Assembly: GCF_003952485.1 (NCBI RefSeq)
Contig: NZ_CP034447.1
Location: 6,586,501-6,650,500, forward strand
Direction of reading: 5' to 3'
Source: Mesorhizobium sp. M1E.F.Ca.ET.045.02.1.1
Lineage (GTDB): Bacteria; Pseudomonadota; Alphaproteobacteria; Rhizobiales; Rhizobiaceae
DNA: 64,000 nt
Part shown: positions 38,120-46,890 of the stretch, one piece after another
Layout: each line of letters starts with the position of its first letter
How positions within the stretch are numbered: position 1 is the first letter of the stretch
Program-made: the position numbers and the translations under genes
Notes under the pieces: model-generated
The model's database searches: none
The model's input: only the letters and a program-made list of their open reading frames with translations
What the model was told of the DNA's origin: nothing

Positions 38120-38168
38120 TGCATGTCGCGCAAAAGTGTGCAGCGGTTTTGCGAAAACGACATGCATA
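38120..38168. repeat. Dispersed repeat family A, copy 2 (inverted)
   Basis: It reads GATGCATGTCGCGCAAAAGT, then GTGCAGCGGTTTTGCG and ACGACATGCAT. It is the inverted form of the copies at 5119 and 45844 and begins right after the stop of the NTF2-like gene. Confidence 0.8.
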
Positions 38169-38178
38169 AAAACAAAGA

Positions 38179-38224
38179 CCTAAAGCGCGTCGCCTGGATC
38201 CATTTCAGCGCGACGCGCTTTAGG
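38179..38224. terminator. Hairpin between convergent genes (terminator-like)
   Basis: A 15-bp perfect stem (CCTAAAGCGCGTCGC and its complement) closes on a 16-nt loop. It lies between convergent genes, so it could end both transcripts. The hairpin also resembles a rhizobial repeat module. Confidence 0.6.
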
Positions 38225-38233
38225 ACTGGACGC

Positions 38234-38641
38234 TCAAGCGCTTTCCTGCGTCAGCGCGCGAAAGCGCAGCAGCCCGTGATGGACCGTCAGGTCCTCGTCA
38301 TAGCGCGCCTCGGCGAATTCCAGCGACAGACGCGTCTGGCCGCGCGGGCCGATTGAGAGCGCCGCGCCGTCGAGGCGTGCCCTGATGCTGTCCATGATGA
38401 GGCGCGTCTCGGCCTCCCCTTGAGCCTTCGACCAGACATGCAGCGTGATGAGCTGATCATTGTCGTTGTCGGCGCCGGTTTCGAGATCGAAGGCGCTGGT
38501 GCGGCCGTAGGTGACGTGCGGATAGGCCGCCTTGGCGTCGGCGCGCTCGAGCAGGCCGGCGCCGCCCAGCAGCGCCGAAAGCGACGCGTCGGTCTTCAGC
38601 CTCAGGAACAAGGCCTGCATCAAATCGCCAGGCGCCGTCAT
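38234..38641 (-). CDS. DUF3168 phage tail-type protein
   Basis: The 135-residue protein matches the DUF3168 family (MTAPGDLMQALFLRLKTDAS start, then YPHVTYGRTSAFD, and LHVWSKAQGEAETRLIMDSI). In phages and gene transfer agents of alphaproteobacteria this family is a tail-tube terminator/completion protein. No other head, tail or packaging gene lies in the window. It may be a relic of a gene transfer agent or prophage cluster, or part of a cluster that has been split up. The frame is intact. Confidence 0.8.
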   Translation of the reverse strand: MTAPGDLMQALFLRLKTDASLSALLGGAGLLERADAKAAYPHVTYGRTSAFDLETGADNDNDQLITLHVWSKAQGEAETRLIMDSIRARLDGAALSIGPRGQTRLSLEFAEARYDEDLTVHHGLLRFRALTQESA

Positions 38642-38783
38642 TTACCGTCCATCACAAAACAGCCTTCGGTTCGTTGCTAACCTGATCGCCAACGTAACCA
38701 CGCTCGCGATCCGATACCAGATCGCGAATCGTTTTGACTGTAGCGTGAACGGCGAAAGTCTGGAAAATATTACGTTTTCGGAC

Positions 38784-40337
38784 TCACGACACCGGCGCCG
38801 CACCGCCCTGTTCGGTGCGCCGCGCGATGAACTCGTCGAGTACGCCGGCGGTAGCGGCGGCGGATTGCGGCGGCTGGAAATCGGCAAGGATCCGCTTCCA
38901 GACGCCGGTGGCGCGCTCGGTGGCGGTCTTGCCGCCGGCTTGCGTCCAGTTGCCGAAATTCGACCAGTCGGCGACCAGCGGCTCGTAGAAGGCGGTGCGG
39001 TAGCGCGTCATGGTGTGGGCGGCCGAGAAGAAGTGGCCGCCGGGCTGCACCTCGGCGATGGCCTCGAAGCCGATGGCGTCGGCGTCGCCCGGCGTCGTTG
39101 CGCAAAGCTCGGCGACCGTCTGCAAGGCCTCGATATCGGTGATCAGCTTCTCGAAGGAGACGCTCAGGCCCCCTTCCAGCCAGCCGGCGGCGTGGATGCA
39201 GACGGTCGCGCCGGCAAGCACCGAACCCCACAGCGCGAACTGCGTCTCGTGCGCTGCCTGCGCGTCGGAAATGTTGGCAGCGCTGCCGCCGCCGGAACGC
39301 CAGGGCAGGCCGGTGAAGCGCGCGAGCTGGCCGGCGCCCAGCGTCGCCTTGATGTGCTCCGGCGTGCCGAAGGCAGGCGCGCCCGACTTCATGTCGACAT
39401 TGGAGGAGAACGAACCATAGACCACCGGCGCGCCGGGGCGCACGAGCTGGGCCAGCGTCAGCCCGGCCAGCGCCTCCGCATGCTGCAGCGTCAGCGCTCC
39501 GGCGACCGTGATCGGCGCCATGGCGCCCGCCAGGCAGAAGGGCGTGATGATCGAGACCTGGCCGGCCTTGGCAAAATCGATGATGCCTTGCGCCATCGGG
39601 ATGTCGAGCTGGCGCGGCGAATTGGTGTTGATGACGGTGTAGCAATAGACGCCGGCGCGGAAATCATCCTCGGACAGGCCGCGCGCCAGCCGGACCATCT
39701 CGAAGCTGTCGTCGACCTGCGGCGTGCCGCGCGCGAAGACGAACGGGAGCTTGTCGGACAAAATGAGCTGAGCCCGGCCGGTGGCGTAGTGGCGAAAGCG
39801 GGTGTCGACGTCCTGCGGCTCGATGCAGGGGCCGAGCATGTGCAGCACGTCGAAATGCTGCAGCAGCTTCATGAACTCCTCGAAGGCGGCGAGCGTTCCC
39901 GACCGCCGGCCGCGCTCGAGATCGGTGACATTGGGCGCGCCCGAGCCGGCGAGGAACGCCATGGACCCGAGCTCGAGCATCAGATCGCGGGAGCGGTCGC
40001 CGCCATAGGCCGGGATCGAGCGCGGCGCGGAAGCCAGGGCCGCCTCGACCATGTCGCGGCCGATCCTCACCATCTGGCTGTCCTCGTCGACCAAGGCGCC
40101 GGCCCTGGCAAGAATGGCGCGCGCCTCCGGCAGCAGCACCTTGATGCCGAGCTCTTCCAGCACGCGCAGCGCCGTGTCGTGGATCGCGGCGACCTGGTCG
40201 TCGGAAAACACCGGCTGCGGCAGGAACGGGTTCTTCAGCGAACGGTAATTCGGATGGCGGCTCGACTCGCTACCGGCCTCACCGGTGCGTCCGCGCCGGC
40301 GTTCGCGCCTCTGATCCCTTGCGGCCTCGTCAATCAT
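38784..40337 (-). CDS. MttB-superfamily (non-pyrrolysine) methyltransferase
   Basis: The 517-residue protein belongs to the trimethylamine methyltransferase superfamily (NPFLPQPVFSDDQVAAIHDT start region, then LGPCIEPQDVDTR, and VYGSFSSNVDMKSGAPAFGT). No in-frame TAG occurs, so it does not use pyrrolysine. Such relatives demethylate glycine betaine, proline betaine or carnitine and pass the methyl to a corrinoid protein. A strong GAGGAGG ribosome site supports the ATG at 40337; the longer frame to 41045 overlaps the next gene and is rejected. It lies 10 bp downstream of the flavoprotein gene. No corrinoid-protein gene is in view. Confidence 0.88.
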   Translation of the reverse strand: MIDEAARDQRRERRRGRTGEAGSESSRHPNYRSLKNPFLPQPVFSDDQVAAIHDTALRVLEELGIKVLLPEARAILARAGALVDEDSQMVRIGRDMVEAALASAPRSIPAYGGDRSRDLMLELGSMAFLAGSGAPNVTDLERGRRSGTLAAFEEFMKLLQHFDVLHMLGPCIEPQDVDTRFRHYATGRAQLILSDKLPFVFARGTPQVDDSFEMVRLARGLSEDDFRAGVYCYTVINTNSPRQLDIPMAQGIIDFAKAGQVSIITPFCLAGAMAPITVAGALTLQHAEALAGLTLAQLVRPGAPVVYGSFSSNVDMKSGAPAFGTPEHIKATLGAGQLARFTGLPWRSGGGSAANISDAQAAHETQFALWGSVLAGATVCIHAAGWLEGGLSVSFEKLITDIEALQTVAELCATTPGDADAIGFEAIAEVQPGGHFFSAAHTMTRYRTAFYEPLVADWSNFGNWTQAGGKTATERATGVWKRILADFQPPQSAAATAGVLDEFIARRTEQGGAAPVS

Positions 40338-40347
40338 GGCATCCTCC

Positions 40348-42759
40348 TCATCCCCGCATCGCCCTGCCTTGCGCGTCGTAAGGCGAGGCCGCGATGACGC
40401 GTGCCGGCCGTTCGACGCCGACAATGTGTACGGAAAGCGCCGTCCCCTCCCCGGCGAAATCGTCGTCCACCAACGCCAGGGCGACGCTCTTGCCGACGGT
40501 GTAGCCGTAGCCGCCCGAGGTGACCAAACCGACGCGCCGGCCCTTGTGCCAGACCGGCTCGAAGCCGCTGGCGTCGGCATCGAGGGCATCGACCTCAAGC
40601 GTAACGATCCGGCGCGAAACACCCGCCTTGCGTTCCTTAAGAGCTGCTTCACGGCCGATGAAATCGCCCTTGTCGAAAGCGATGAAGCGATCGAGGCCCG
40701 TCTGGCCGGGCGTATAGCCTTGCGTGAACTCGCGCGACCAGATGCCGAAGCTCTTTTCCAGCCGAAGCGAATTGAGCGCGTAATAGCCGATCTCGGCGAG
40801 GCCGAGATCCTCGCCGGCGGCAAGCAGCGTCTCGCGCAGGGTCGAATGCAGGGTGGCCGGGCAGTTGATCTCGAAGCCGAGCTCGCCGGCGATCGACAGC
40901 CGGGCGACCCGCGCCGGCACCATCCCAATGTCGAACGCGCCGCAAGCCATAAAAGGTAGAGCTTCGGCGGAGATATCCTGATGGGTGGTGCGTTCGACGA
41001 TCTTGCGTGCGTTCGGTCCGGTAACAAGGAAACCGGATGTCGCATCGGAAATGTCGGTGGTCGAGACGCCGTCCGCCCTATGCGCCTCGAACCAGCGCAT
41101 GTGGAATTCGCGCAGGTAATAGGAGCCCATGATCCAATATTCGCCGCCGCCCCAGTTGAGCAGGGTGAGATCGCCCTTCAGCCTGCCGTCATGGCCGAGC
41201 ATCGGAGCCAGTTTCGCGCGGCGGGGCTTCGGCAGACTGCAGGCGAGCAACCGGTCGAGCCAGGCCTCGACGCCCAGGCCCGATACGACATAGCGCGAGA
41301 AGGCCGTCGTATCGACGAGGCCGGCGGCGCGGCGGACCTGCAGCACCTCGTCGCCGACGATGTCGAAGGCGTTGGAGCGCCTCAGCGTCGTCTCCTCGCG
41401 AAAACCCATCGGCGCGAAATAGGCCGGGATTTCCAGTCCCCAGGACGCCGTCCACGCGGCGCCGGCGGCGCTCATGCCGTCATAGGCGCCGGGACGCTTC
41501 AGCGGCCGGCCCGCCGGCAGCCGCTCGTTGGGGAAGGTCATGACGAAACGGCGGGCATAGAACTGGCGCGTGGTCTGCTTGAGATATTCGCGGTTGGCGG
41601 CGAAGGCGCCGTAGCGGGCGATGTCCATGCCGAAGATGTCGGCCTGCGGCTCGCCGTAGATCATCCATTCGGCCAGCGACTTGCCGACGCCGCCGCCCTG
41701 GCTGAAGCCGGCCATGACGCCGCAGGCGACCCAGTGGTTCTTCAGGCCACGCACCGGGCCGACCAGCGGGTTGCCGTCCGGCGTGAAGGTGAAGGCGCCG
41801 TTCACCCATTTGCGGACGCCGGCGGTCGCCAGGCACGGAAAGCGCTCATAAGCCTTGGACAGCTCGGGGCTGATGCGGTCGATGTCCTCGGGGATCAGCT
41901 CGATGCCGTAATCCCAGGGCGCGCCGTCCATGTTCCAGTGCTTTGGGTTCTGCTCATAGACACCGAGCAGGATGCTGTTGCGCTCCTGCCTTAGGTACGA
42001 AAAGCCGTCGAGGTCGACGACGACGCCGATCTCCTTGTCGAGCGCGGCGACCTCGGGAATGTCCTCGGTGACGAAATAATGGTGCTCCATCGGCGTCACC
42101 GGCAGGTCGACGCCGGCCATCAACCCGACCTGCTTGGCCCAAAGGCCGCCGGCATTGACGACATGCTCGGCAACGATCGTGCCCTTCTCGGTGACGACGT
42201 CCCAGCCGCCGTCGGCACGCTGCTTCAACTCGACGACGCGGTTGCGCAGGATGACATCGGCGCCGCGCTTTTTCGCAGCACCCGCATAGGCATGCGTCGT
42301 GCCGTAAGGGTCGAGATGGCCCTCGTTGGAATCGTAGAGGCCGCCCAGCACATCGCTGACATCGACGATCGGGCAGATTTCCTTGATTTCCTCGGGCGTC
42401 ACCAGCCGGGCCGTCTCGATGCCGACCGACTGGAACACCGCCCAGGCCGATTTCAGCCATTCCCAGCGCTGCGGGTCGCTCGCCATGTTGACGCCGCCGG
42501 TCATGTGCAGCCCGGCATTCTGGCCGGACTCGGCCTCGATCTCGCGATAGAGCTTGATCGTGTAGTCCTGCAGCGCCGCGACATTGGGATCGGCGTTGAG
42601 CGCATGGAAGCCGGCGGCCGCGTGCCAGGTCGAGCCGGCCGTCAGCTCGGCGCGCTCGATGAGCGCCACGTCGTTCCAGCCGAACCGCGTGAGATGGTAG
42701 AGCACCGAGGCGCCGACCACGCCTCCTCCGATGACGACTGCCCGGTAATGCGATTTCAC
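40348..42759 (-). CDS. Dimethylglycine/sarcosine dehydrogenase-like flavoprotein with GcvT domain
   Basis: The 803-residue protein has an N-terminal FAD-binding DAO domain (GGGVVGASVLYHLTRFGW, residues about 11-28; STWHAAAGFHALNADPNVA is typical of the DMGDH group) and a C-terminal GcvT-type folate-binding domain (from about residue 430, with IPAYFAPMGFREE and GLDRFIAFDKGDFIGREAAL). Enzymes of this type oxidise N-methyl groups of dimethylglycine or sarcosine and pass the one-carbon unit to tetrahydrofolate. FAD electrons would go to ETF. It forms an operon with the MttB-type gene and is divergent from a TetR regulator. Confidence 0.9.
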   Translation of the reverse strand: MKSHYRAVVIGGGVVGASVLYHLTRFGWNDVALIERAELTAGSTWHAAAGFHALNADPNVAALQDYTIKLYREIEAESGQNAGLHMTGGVNMASDPQRWEWLKSAWAVFQSVGIETARLVTPEEIKEICPIVDVSDVLGGLYDSNEGHLDPYGTTHAYAGAAKKRGADVILRNRVVELKQRADGGWDVVTEKGTIVAEHVVNAGGLWAKQVGLMAGVDLPVTPMEHHYFVTEDIPEVAALDKEIGVVVDLDGFSYLRQERNSILLGVYEQNPKHWNMDGAPWDYGIELIPEDIDRISPELSKAYERFPCLATAGVRKWVNGAFTFTPDGNPLVGPVRGLKNHWVACGVMAGFSQGGGVGKSLAEWMIYGEPQADIFGMDIARYGAFAANREYLKQTTRQFYARRFVMTFPNERLPAGRPLKRPGAYDGMSAAGAAWTASWGLEIPAYFAPMGFREETTLRRSNAFDIVGDEVLQVRRAAGLVDTTAFSRYVVSGLGVEAWLDRLLACSLPKPRRAKLAPMLGHDGRLKGDLTLLNWGGGEYWIMGSYYLREFHMRWFEAHRADGVSTTDISDATSGFLVTGPNARKIVERTTHQDISAEALPFMACGAFDIGMVPARVARLSIAGELGFEINCPATLHSTLRETLLAAGEDLGLAEIGYYALNSLRLEKSFGIWSREFTQGYTPGQTGLDRFIAFDKGDFIGREAALKERKAGVSRRIVTLEVDALDADASGFEPVWHKGRRVGLVTSGGYGYTVGKSVALALVDDDFAGEGTALSVHIVGVERPARVIAASPYDAQGRAMRG

Positions 42760-42800
42760 GAGCCTCTCCCCTCTCGTTGGAGGCCCTTACGGTACATGAC

Positions 42801-42832
42801 CTGGACATATGTGTCTAGACACTTCTGTCCAG
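42801..42832. promoter_or_regulatory. 32-bp dyad operator candidate for the TetR regulator
   Basis: The site is CTGGACA, 3 nt, GTGTCTAGACAC, 3 nt, TGTCCAG. Every arm is perfectly symmetric; the centre is a 12-bp palindrome. It lies between the divergent flavoprotein gene (start 42759) and the regulator gene (start 42872), where a TetR-type repressor would block both promoters. Confidence 0.75.
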
Positions 42833-42871
42833 AGCTTGCGCAGCGTTTCGTGCCATGCCTATTGTGCGGCC

Positions 42872-43510
42872 ATGATCATGACCGCTCCCCAGGCCGAACC
42901 ATCGCCCGGCAACATCAAGGTCACGCGCTCGGACTGGATCAATCTGGCGCTTGAAACGCTGATTTCGGACGGCATCGAGAGCGTGCGCGTGCTTACACTC
43001 GGCCAGAAGCTCGGCGTGTCGCGCTCGAGCTTCTACTGGTATTTCGAAAGCCGGCAGGACCTGCTCGACCAGTTGCTCAAGCATTGGCACGATACCAACA
43101 CCACGGCGATCGTCGAGCGTGCCCGCCGCCCGGCCGAGACCATCATCATGGGTGTGATGAACGTGTTCGAATGCTGGGCCGACGAGCGGCTGTTCGACCC
43201 GAGGCTCGACTTCGCCGTGCGCGAATGGGCCAGACGCTCGGCCGACGTGCGGCGCATGATCGACCAGGCCGACGACGAGCGCCTCACCGCCATCCGCGAC
43301 ATGTACCGGCGGCACGGCTATGACGACGAGGACGCCTTCATCCGCGCTCGCGTCCTTTACTACATGCAGATCGGTTACTACGTGCTCGACCTCAAGGAGC
43401 CGGTCGAGGCCCGGGTCAGCCATCTCGCCGCCTATCTGCGCTCCTTCACCGGGCAGGAGCCGACCGAGGCGGATGTGGCGCATTTCATGCGCTTCATCGC
43501 GGCACGGTGA
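42872..43510 (+). CDS. TetR/AcrR-family transcriptional regulator
   Basis: The 212-residue protein has an N-terminal TetR helix-turn-helix (WINLALETLISDGIESVRVL, then LGQKLGVSRSSFYWYFESRQ, about residues 20-70) and a helical C-terminal ligand-binding domain. It is divergent from the flavoprotein/MttB operon with 112 bp between them, which holds a 32-bp dyad. It is probably the local repressor of the operon, perhaps relieved by a quaternary or tertiary amine, which is inference. Two ATGs six bases apart are both possible starts. Confidence 0.88.
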   Translation: MIMTAPQAEPSPGNIKVTRSDWINLALETLISDGIESVRVLTLGQKLGVSRSSFYWYFESRQDLLDQLLKHWHDTNTTAIVERARRPAETIIMGVMNVFECWADERLFDPRLDFAVREWARRSADVRRMIDQADDERLTAIRDMYRRHGYDDEDAFIRARVLYYMQIGYYVLDLKEPVEARVSHLAAYLRSFTGQEPTEADVAHFMRFIAAR

Positions 43511-43675
43511 TATCGCAAAGCATGCACGATCAACCTTAGCGTTCAACAAAGCTTGGGTGTGGCTTCGCTGCTCTTGTGAGCGGTGATAAAATGGTCGAAT
43601 AGTTTGGCAGGGTGCCACCCTGAAACTGCCCGCATGCTGTTTCCGGGCGAAAGCGCGCCGGGGCGGAAGTCTGGA

Positions 43676-45832
43676 ATGGCAAGTCCTTCGAAACCACGCA
43701 AGAGAAGAGGCCGGATTGCCTCGGCGGCTCTTGCTGTCGACGCGTGGCTCGATTCCTCGCTCTACGAAATCGGCTTCAAGGCGCGCGAATTCTGGGAAGC
43801 AGCCACCATCTTTTTCCGCCGTTTCCGTCTGCATGGCTGGCGGCGCGCCATCATCGAGGTGCTGAGCGAAGGTTTCACCATGGGCGCAGGCGGCTTCGTG
43901 GTGCTCCTGGCGCTGGCGATGCCCGCCTTCGAGATCACTGCCGGCGACTGGCGCAACCAGGGCGACTTCGCCGTCACCTTCCTCGACCGCTACGGCAACG
44001 AGATCGGCCAGCGCGGCATCATCCAGCGCGATTCCGTGCCGGTCGACGAGATGCCGGACATCGTCATCAAGGCGGTGCTGGCGACAGAGGACCGGCGTTT
44101 CTTCGACCACTACGGCATCGACGTCCTCGGCCTGTCGCGCGCGGTCTTCGAGAATGTGCGCGCCAATTCGGTGGTCCAGGGCGGCTCCAGCATCACGCAG
44201 CAGCTCGCCAAGAACCTGTTCCTTTCCAACGAGCGCACCCTCGAGCGCAAGATCAAGGAAGCTTTTCTCTCGCTGTGGCTGGAGGCGAACCTCTCGAAGA
44301 AGGATATCCTGCAGCTCTATCTCGACCGCGCCTATATGGGCGGCGGCACGTTCGGCATCGAGGCGGCGGCGGATTTCTATTTCGGCAAGAGCGTCAAGGA
44401 CCTGAACCTCGCGGAGGCGGCGATGCTCGCCGGGTTGTTCAAGGCGCCGACCAAGTACGCCCCGCACATCAACTTGCCGGCGGCGCGCGCGCGCGCCAAC
44501 GTGGTGCTGTCCAACCTCGTCGATGCCGGCTTCATGACCGAGGGCCAGGTGCTGCAGGCGCGGCTGCACCCGGCCGACGTCGTCGACCGCGGCGAGCAGA
44601 AGAGCCCCGACTATTTCCTCGACTGGGCCTTCGACGAGGTCAAGAAGATCGCCAAGCCCGGCCAGCATTCGCTGGTTGCCCACACCACCTTCGATGCCAA
44701 CATCCAGAAGGCGGCGGAAGAATCGGTCGAGTTCCATCTCCGTCAGTTCGGCAAGGAATACAACGTCACCGAAGGCGCGGTGGTGGTGATCGAGACCAAC
44801 GGCGCGGTGCGCGCCATCGTCGGCGGCCGAGACTATGGCGCCAGCCAGTTCAACCGCGCAACCAAGGCGCTGCGCCAGACGGGGTCGTCCTTCAAGCCCT
44901 ACGTCTACGCCACCGCGATGGAGCATGGCTTCACCCCGGACTCGGTGGTTTCCGGCGGTCCGATCAGTTGGGGCAGCTGGTCGCCGCATAACTACAGCGG
45001 CGGATCGGCCGGCAATGTCACGCTGCTGACCGCAATCGCCAAGTCGATCAACACCGTGCCGGTGCGGCTCGCCAAGGACCATCTCGGCGTCGGCCCGATC
45101 AAGGCGATGGCCGAATCGATGGGCGTGGAATCGCCGCTGGAATCACACAAGACCATGGTGCTCGGCACGTCCCTCATGACGGTGATGGACCAGGCGACGG
45201 GCTACAGCGTCTTTGCCCAGAACGGCTTCGTCGGCTCCAGGCACGGCATCACCCAGCTCGTCACCCGCACCGGCGATGTGGTGTATGACTGGACCAAGGA
45301 CGCGACGCCGCCGCACCGCGTGCTGTCGGAACAGGCGTTGAAATACATGAACACCATGCTGGCGGCGGTGCCGGTGATCGGCACGGCACGACGCGCCCAG
45401 CTTCCCAACATCGTCGTCGCCGGCAAGACCGGCACCACGCAATCCTACCGCGACGCCTGGTTCGTCGGCTTCACCGGCAACTACACGGCCGCCGTCTGGC
45501 TCGGCAATGACGACTTCACGCCGACCAACAAGATGACCGGCGGTTCGCTGCCGGCGATGGTGTGGCAGCGGCTGATGGTCTATGCGCACCAGAATATCGA
45601 CCTGAAGCCGATCCCGGGCCTCGATCATCCGTTCGTCGACCCGGAGGTCGCGGCCAAGGCCGAGGAGGCGGCGAAGAAGGAGGCCTCGGACGCCACGGCG
45701 CAGGCACAGGCGGAGCGACCGCCGGTGCTCTCCAGCCGCACCACGCAGACGCTGAGGGAGATGACCAAGACTTTCCAGGCGGCACCCGTTCTCAACGCAC
45801 CCACCCTGCCGGAGACGCTGTCGGCGCTTTAA
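43676..45832 (+). CDS. Class A penicillin-binding protein (PBP1-type transglycosylase/transpeptidase)
   Basis: The 718-residue inner-membrane enzyme polymerises and crosslinks peptidoglycan in the periplasm. After a basic cytoplasmic start and one membrane helix (about 68-86), the GT51 domain shows ATEDRRFFDHYGID and GGSSITQQLAKNLFLSNERT. The transpeptidase domain has the SxxK in RQTGSSFKPYVYAT (serine near 405), SIN in AIAKSINTVPVRLA and KTGT near residue 583. The acidic, alanine-rich C-terminus is low complexity. The start at 43676 has a GGAAG site. An IS5-type element lies just downstream. Confidence 0.93.
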   Translation: MASPSKPRKRRGRIASAALAVDAWLDSSLYEIGFKAREFWEAATIFFRRFRLHGWRRAIIEVLSEGFTMGAGGFVVLLALAMPAFEITAGDWRNQGDFAVTFLDRYGNEIGQRGIIQRDSVPVDEMPDIVIKAVLATEDRRFFDHYGIDVLGLSRAVFENVRANSVVQGGSSITQQLAKNLFLSNERTLERKIKEAFLSLWLEANLSKKDILQLYLDRAYMGGGTFGIEAAADFYFGKSVKDLNLAEAAMLAGLFKAPTKYAPHINLPAARARANVVLSNLVDAGFMTEGQVLQARLHPADVVDRGEQKSPDYFLDWAFDEVKKIAKPGQHSLVAHTTFDANIQKAAEESVEFHLRQFGKEYNVTEGAVVVIETNGAVRAIVGGRDYGASQFNRATKALRQTGSSFKPYVYATAMEHGFTPDSVVSGGPISWGSWSPHNYSGGSAGNVTLLTAIAKSINTVPVRLAKDHLGVGPIKAMAESMGVESPLESHKTMVLGTSLMTVMDQATGYSVFAQNGFVGSRHGITQLVTRTGDVVYDWTKDATPPHRVLSEQALKYMNTMLAAVPVIGTARRAQLPNIVVAGKTGTTQSYRDAWFVGFTGNYTAAVWLGNDDFTPTNKMTGGSLPAMVWQRLMVYAHQNIDLKPIPGLDHPFVDPEVAAKAEEAAKKEASDATAQAQAERPPVLSSRTTQTLREMTKTFQAAPVLNAPTLPETLSAL

Positions 45833-45843
45833 GTCCTTGTTTT

Positions 45844-45893
45844 GATGCATGTCGTTTTCCCAAAACCGCTGCACACTTTTGGGCGACACGCTC
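45844..45893. repeat. Dispersed repeat family A, copy 3
   Basis: It reads GATGCATGTCGTTTTCCCAA, then AACCGCTGCACACTTTTGGG and CGACACGCT. Its right end abuts the IS5-type insertion at 45896, so the IS landed at its edge. Confidence 0.85.
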
Positions 45894-46016
45894 TAAGGCC
45901 TGTGGGGATTGAACGAAGCCGCTAACGCGGCATTTGGCGGATCGGTTTGCGGGTGACGCTTCTGTTTTGAAGGATTGTGGCTGTTGAAGCGCAATCTCGA
46001 GAACAGGAGCAATGAG

Positions 46017-46877
46017 ATGGTCGAGTTGAGCCCTCTTCGCCGGCGCATGATCGAGGACATGACGATCCGCAATTTGTCGCCGGCCACCCAGCGATCCTAC
46101 GTGCATGCGGTGGCGAAGTTTTCGCGCTACTTTGGCCGCTCCCCTGACCGGCTTGGCCTTGAGGACGTGCGCGCCTTCCAGGTGCATCTGGTTTCAACGG
46201 GGATTTCGTGGCCGGCGCTGAACCAGACGGTGTGCGCACTGCGGTTCTTCTACGGCGTGACGTTGGGCCATGCCGAGATCCCGGAGCGCATTGTCTACGC
46301 CCGCTTACCACGCACGCTGCCAGTGGTGTTGAGCGCCGACGAGGTGGTCAGGTTCCTGGAAGCGGTCCCGAGCCTGAAGACGCGCACGGCCCTGACCACA
46401 GCCTACGCTGCTGGACTTCGCGCCTCGGAGACCGTCGGCCTAAAGGTCGGCGACATCGACAGCGGTCGCGGCGTCATCCGGATCGAGCATGGCAAGGGCG
46501 GCAAGGACCGCACCGTGATGCTGTCGGCGCAGCTTCTGCGCATCCTGCGGATCTACTGGCGGCTGGCGAAGCCGCAGGACTGGCTGTTTCCCGGGCGCGG
46601 CGCCGATCGCCCTATCGATGTGCAGGTGCTGTATTCCGCCTGTCGCTCGGCGCGTGCGGCCGCCGGCATCGACAAGCGGGTGACGGTCCACACGCTCAGG
46701 CACTCTTTCGCCACGCATCTTCTGGAGAACGGCACCGACATCCGTATCATCCAGGTTCTGCTCGGCCACAACAACCTGTCGAGCACGGCGCGCTACACCA
46801 GGGTCTCGAACGGCCTAATCCGGCGCACGACGAGCCCGCTCGACCGGCTGAACGTCGAGGTCGTGCCGCCGGGTTGA
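46017..46877 (+). CDS. Tyrosine recombinase of the IS91-type element
   Basis: The 286-residue protein has an N-terminal SAM-like core-binding domain (MTIRNLSPATQRSYVHAVAK) and a catalytic domain with AAGLRASETVGLKVGDID (Arg), HTLRHSFATHLLENG (His-x-x-Arg), LLGHNNLSSTARYTRVS (His, Tyr). The R, H, R, H and Y catalytic residues are all in place. It starts 14 bp upstream of the transposase gene on the same strand. Such recombinases accompany some IS91 elements, and their role in movement is not settled. An AGGAG site precedes the ATG. Confidence 0.9.
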   Translation: MVELSPLRRRMIEDMTIRNLSPATQRSYVHAVAKFSRYFGRSPDRLGLEDVRAFQVHLVSTGISWPALNQTVCALRFFYGVTLGHAEIPERIVYARLPRTLPVVLSADEVVRFLEAVPSLKTRTALTTAYAAGLRASETVGLKVGDIDSGRGVIRIEHGKGGKDRTVMLSAQLLRILRIYWRLAKPQDWLFPGRGADRPIDVQVLYSACRSARAAAGIDKRVTVHTLRHSFATHLLENGTDIRIIQVLLGHNNLSSTARYTRVSNGLIRRTTSPLDRLNVEVVPPG

Positions 46878-46890
46878 TCCGGTCCCGCCC

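Noticed and set aside
38179..38224. Riboswitch or structured RNA
   Set aside because: The simple 15-bp hairpin lies between convergent gene ends, so a terminator or repeat module is sufficient.
38784..41045. 753-residue reading of the MttB-type gene
   Set aside because: The N-terminal 235 residues overlap the flavoprotein gene and lack family likeness; a strong ribosome site supports the start at 40337.
42815..45082. 755-codon open frame opposite the TetR and PBP genes
   Set aside because: It crosses two well-supported genes and has shadow-type composition.
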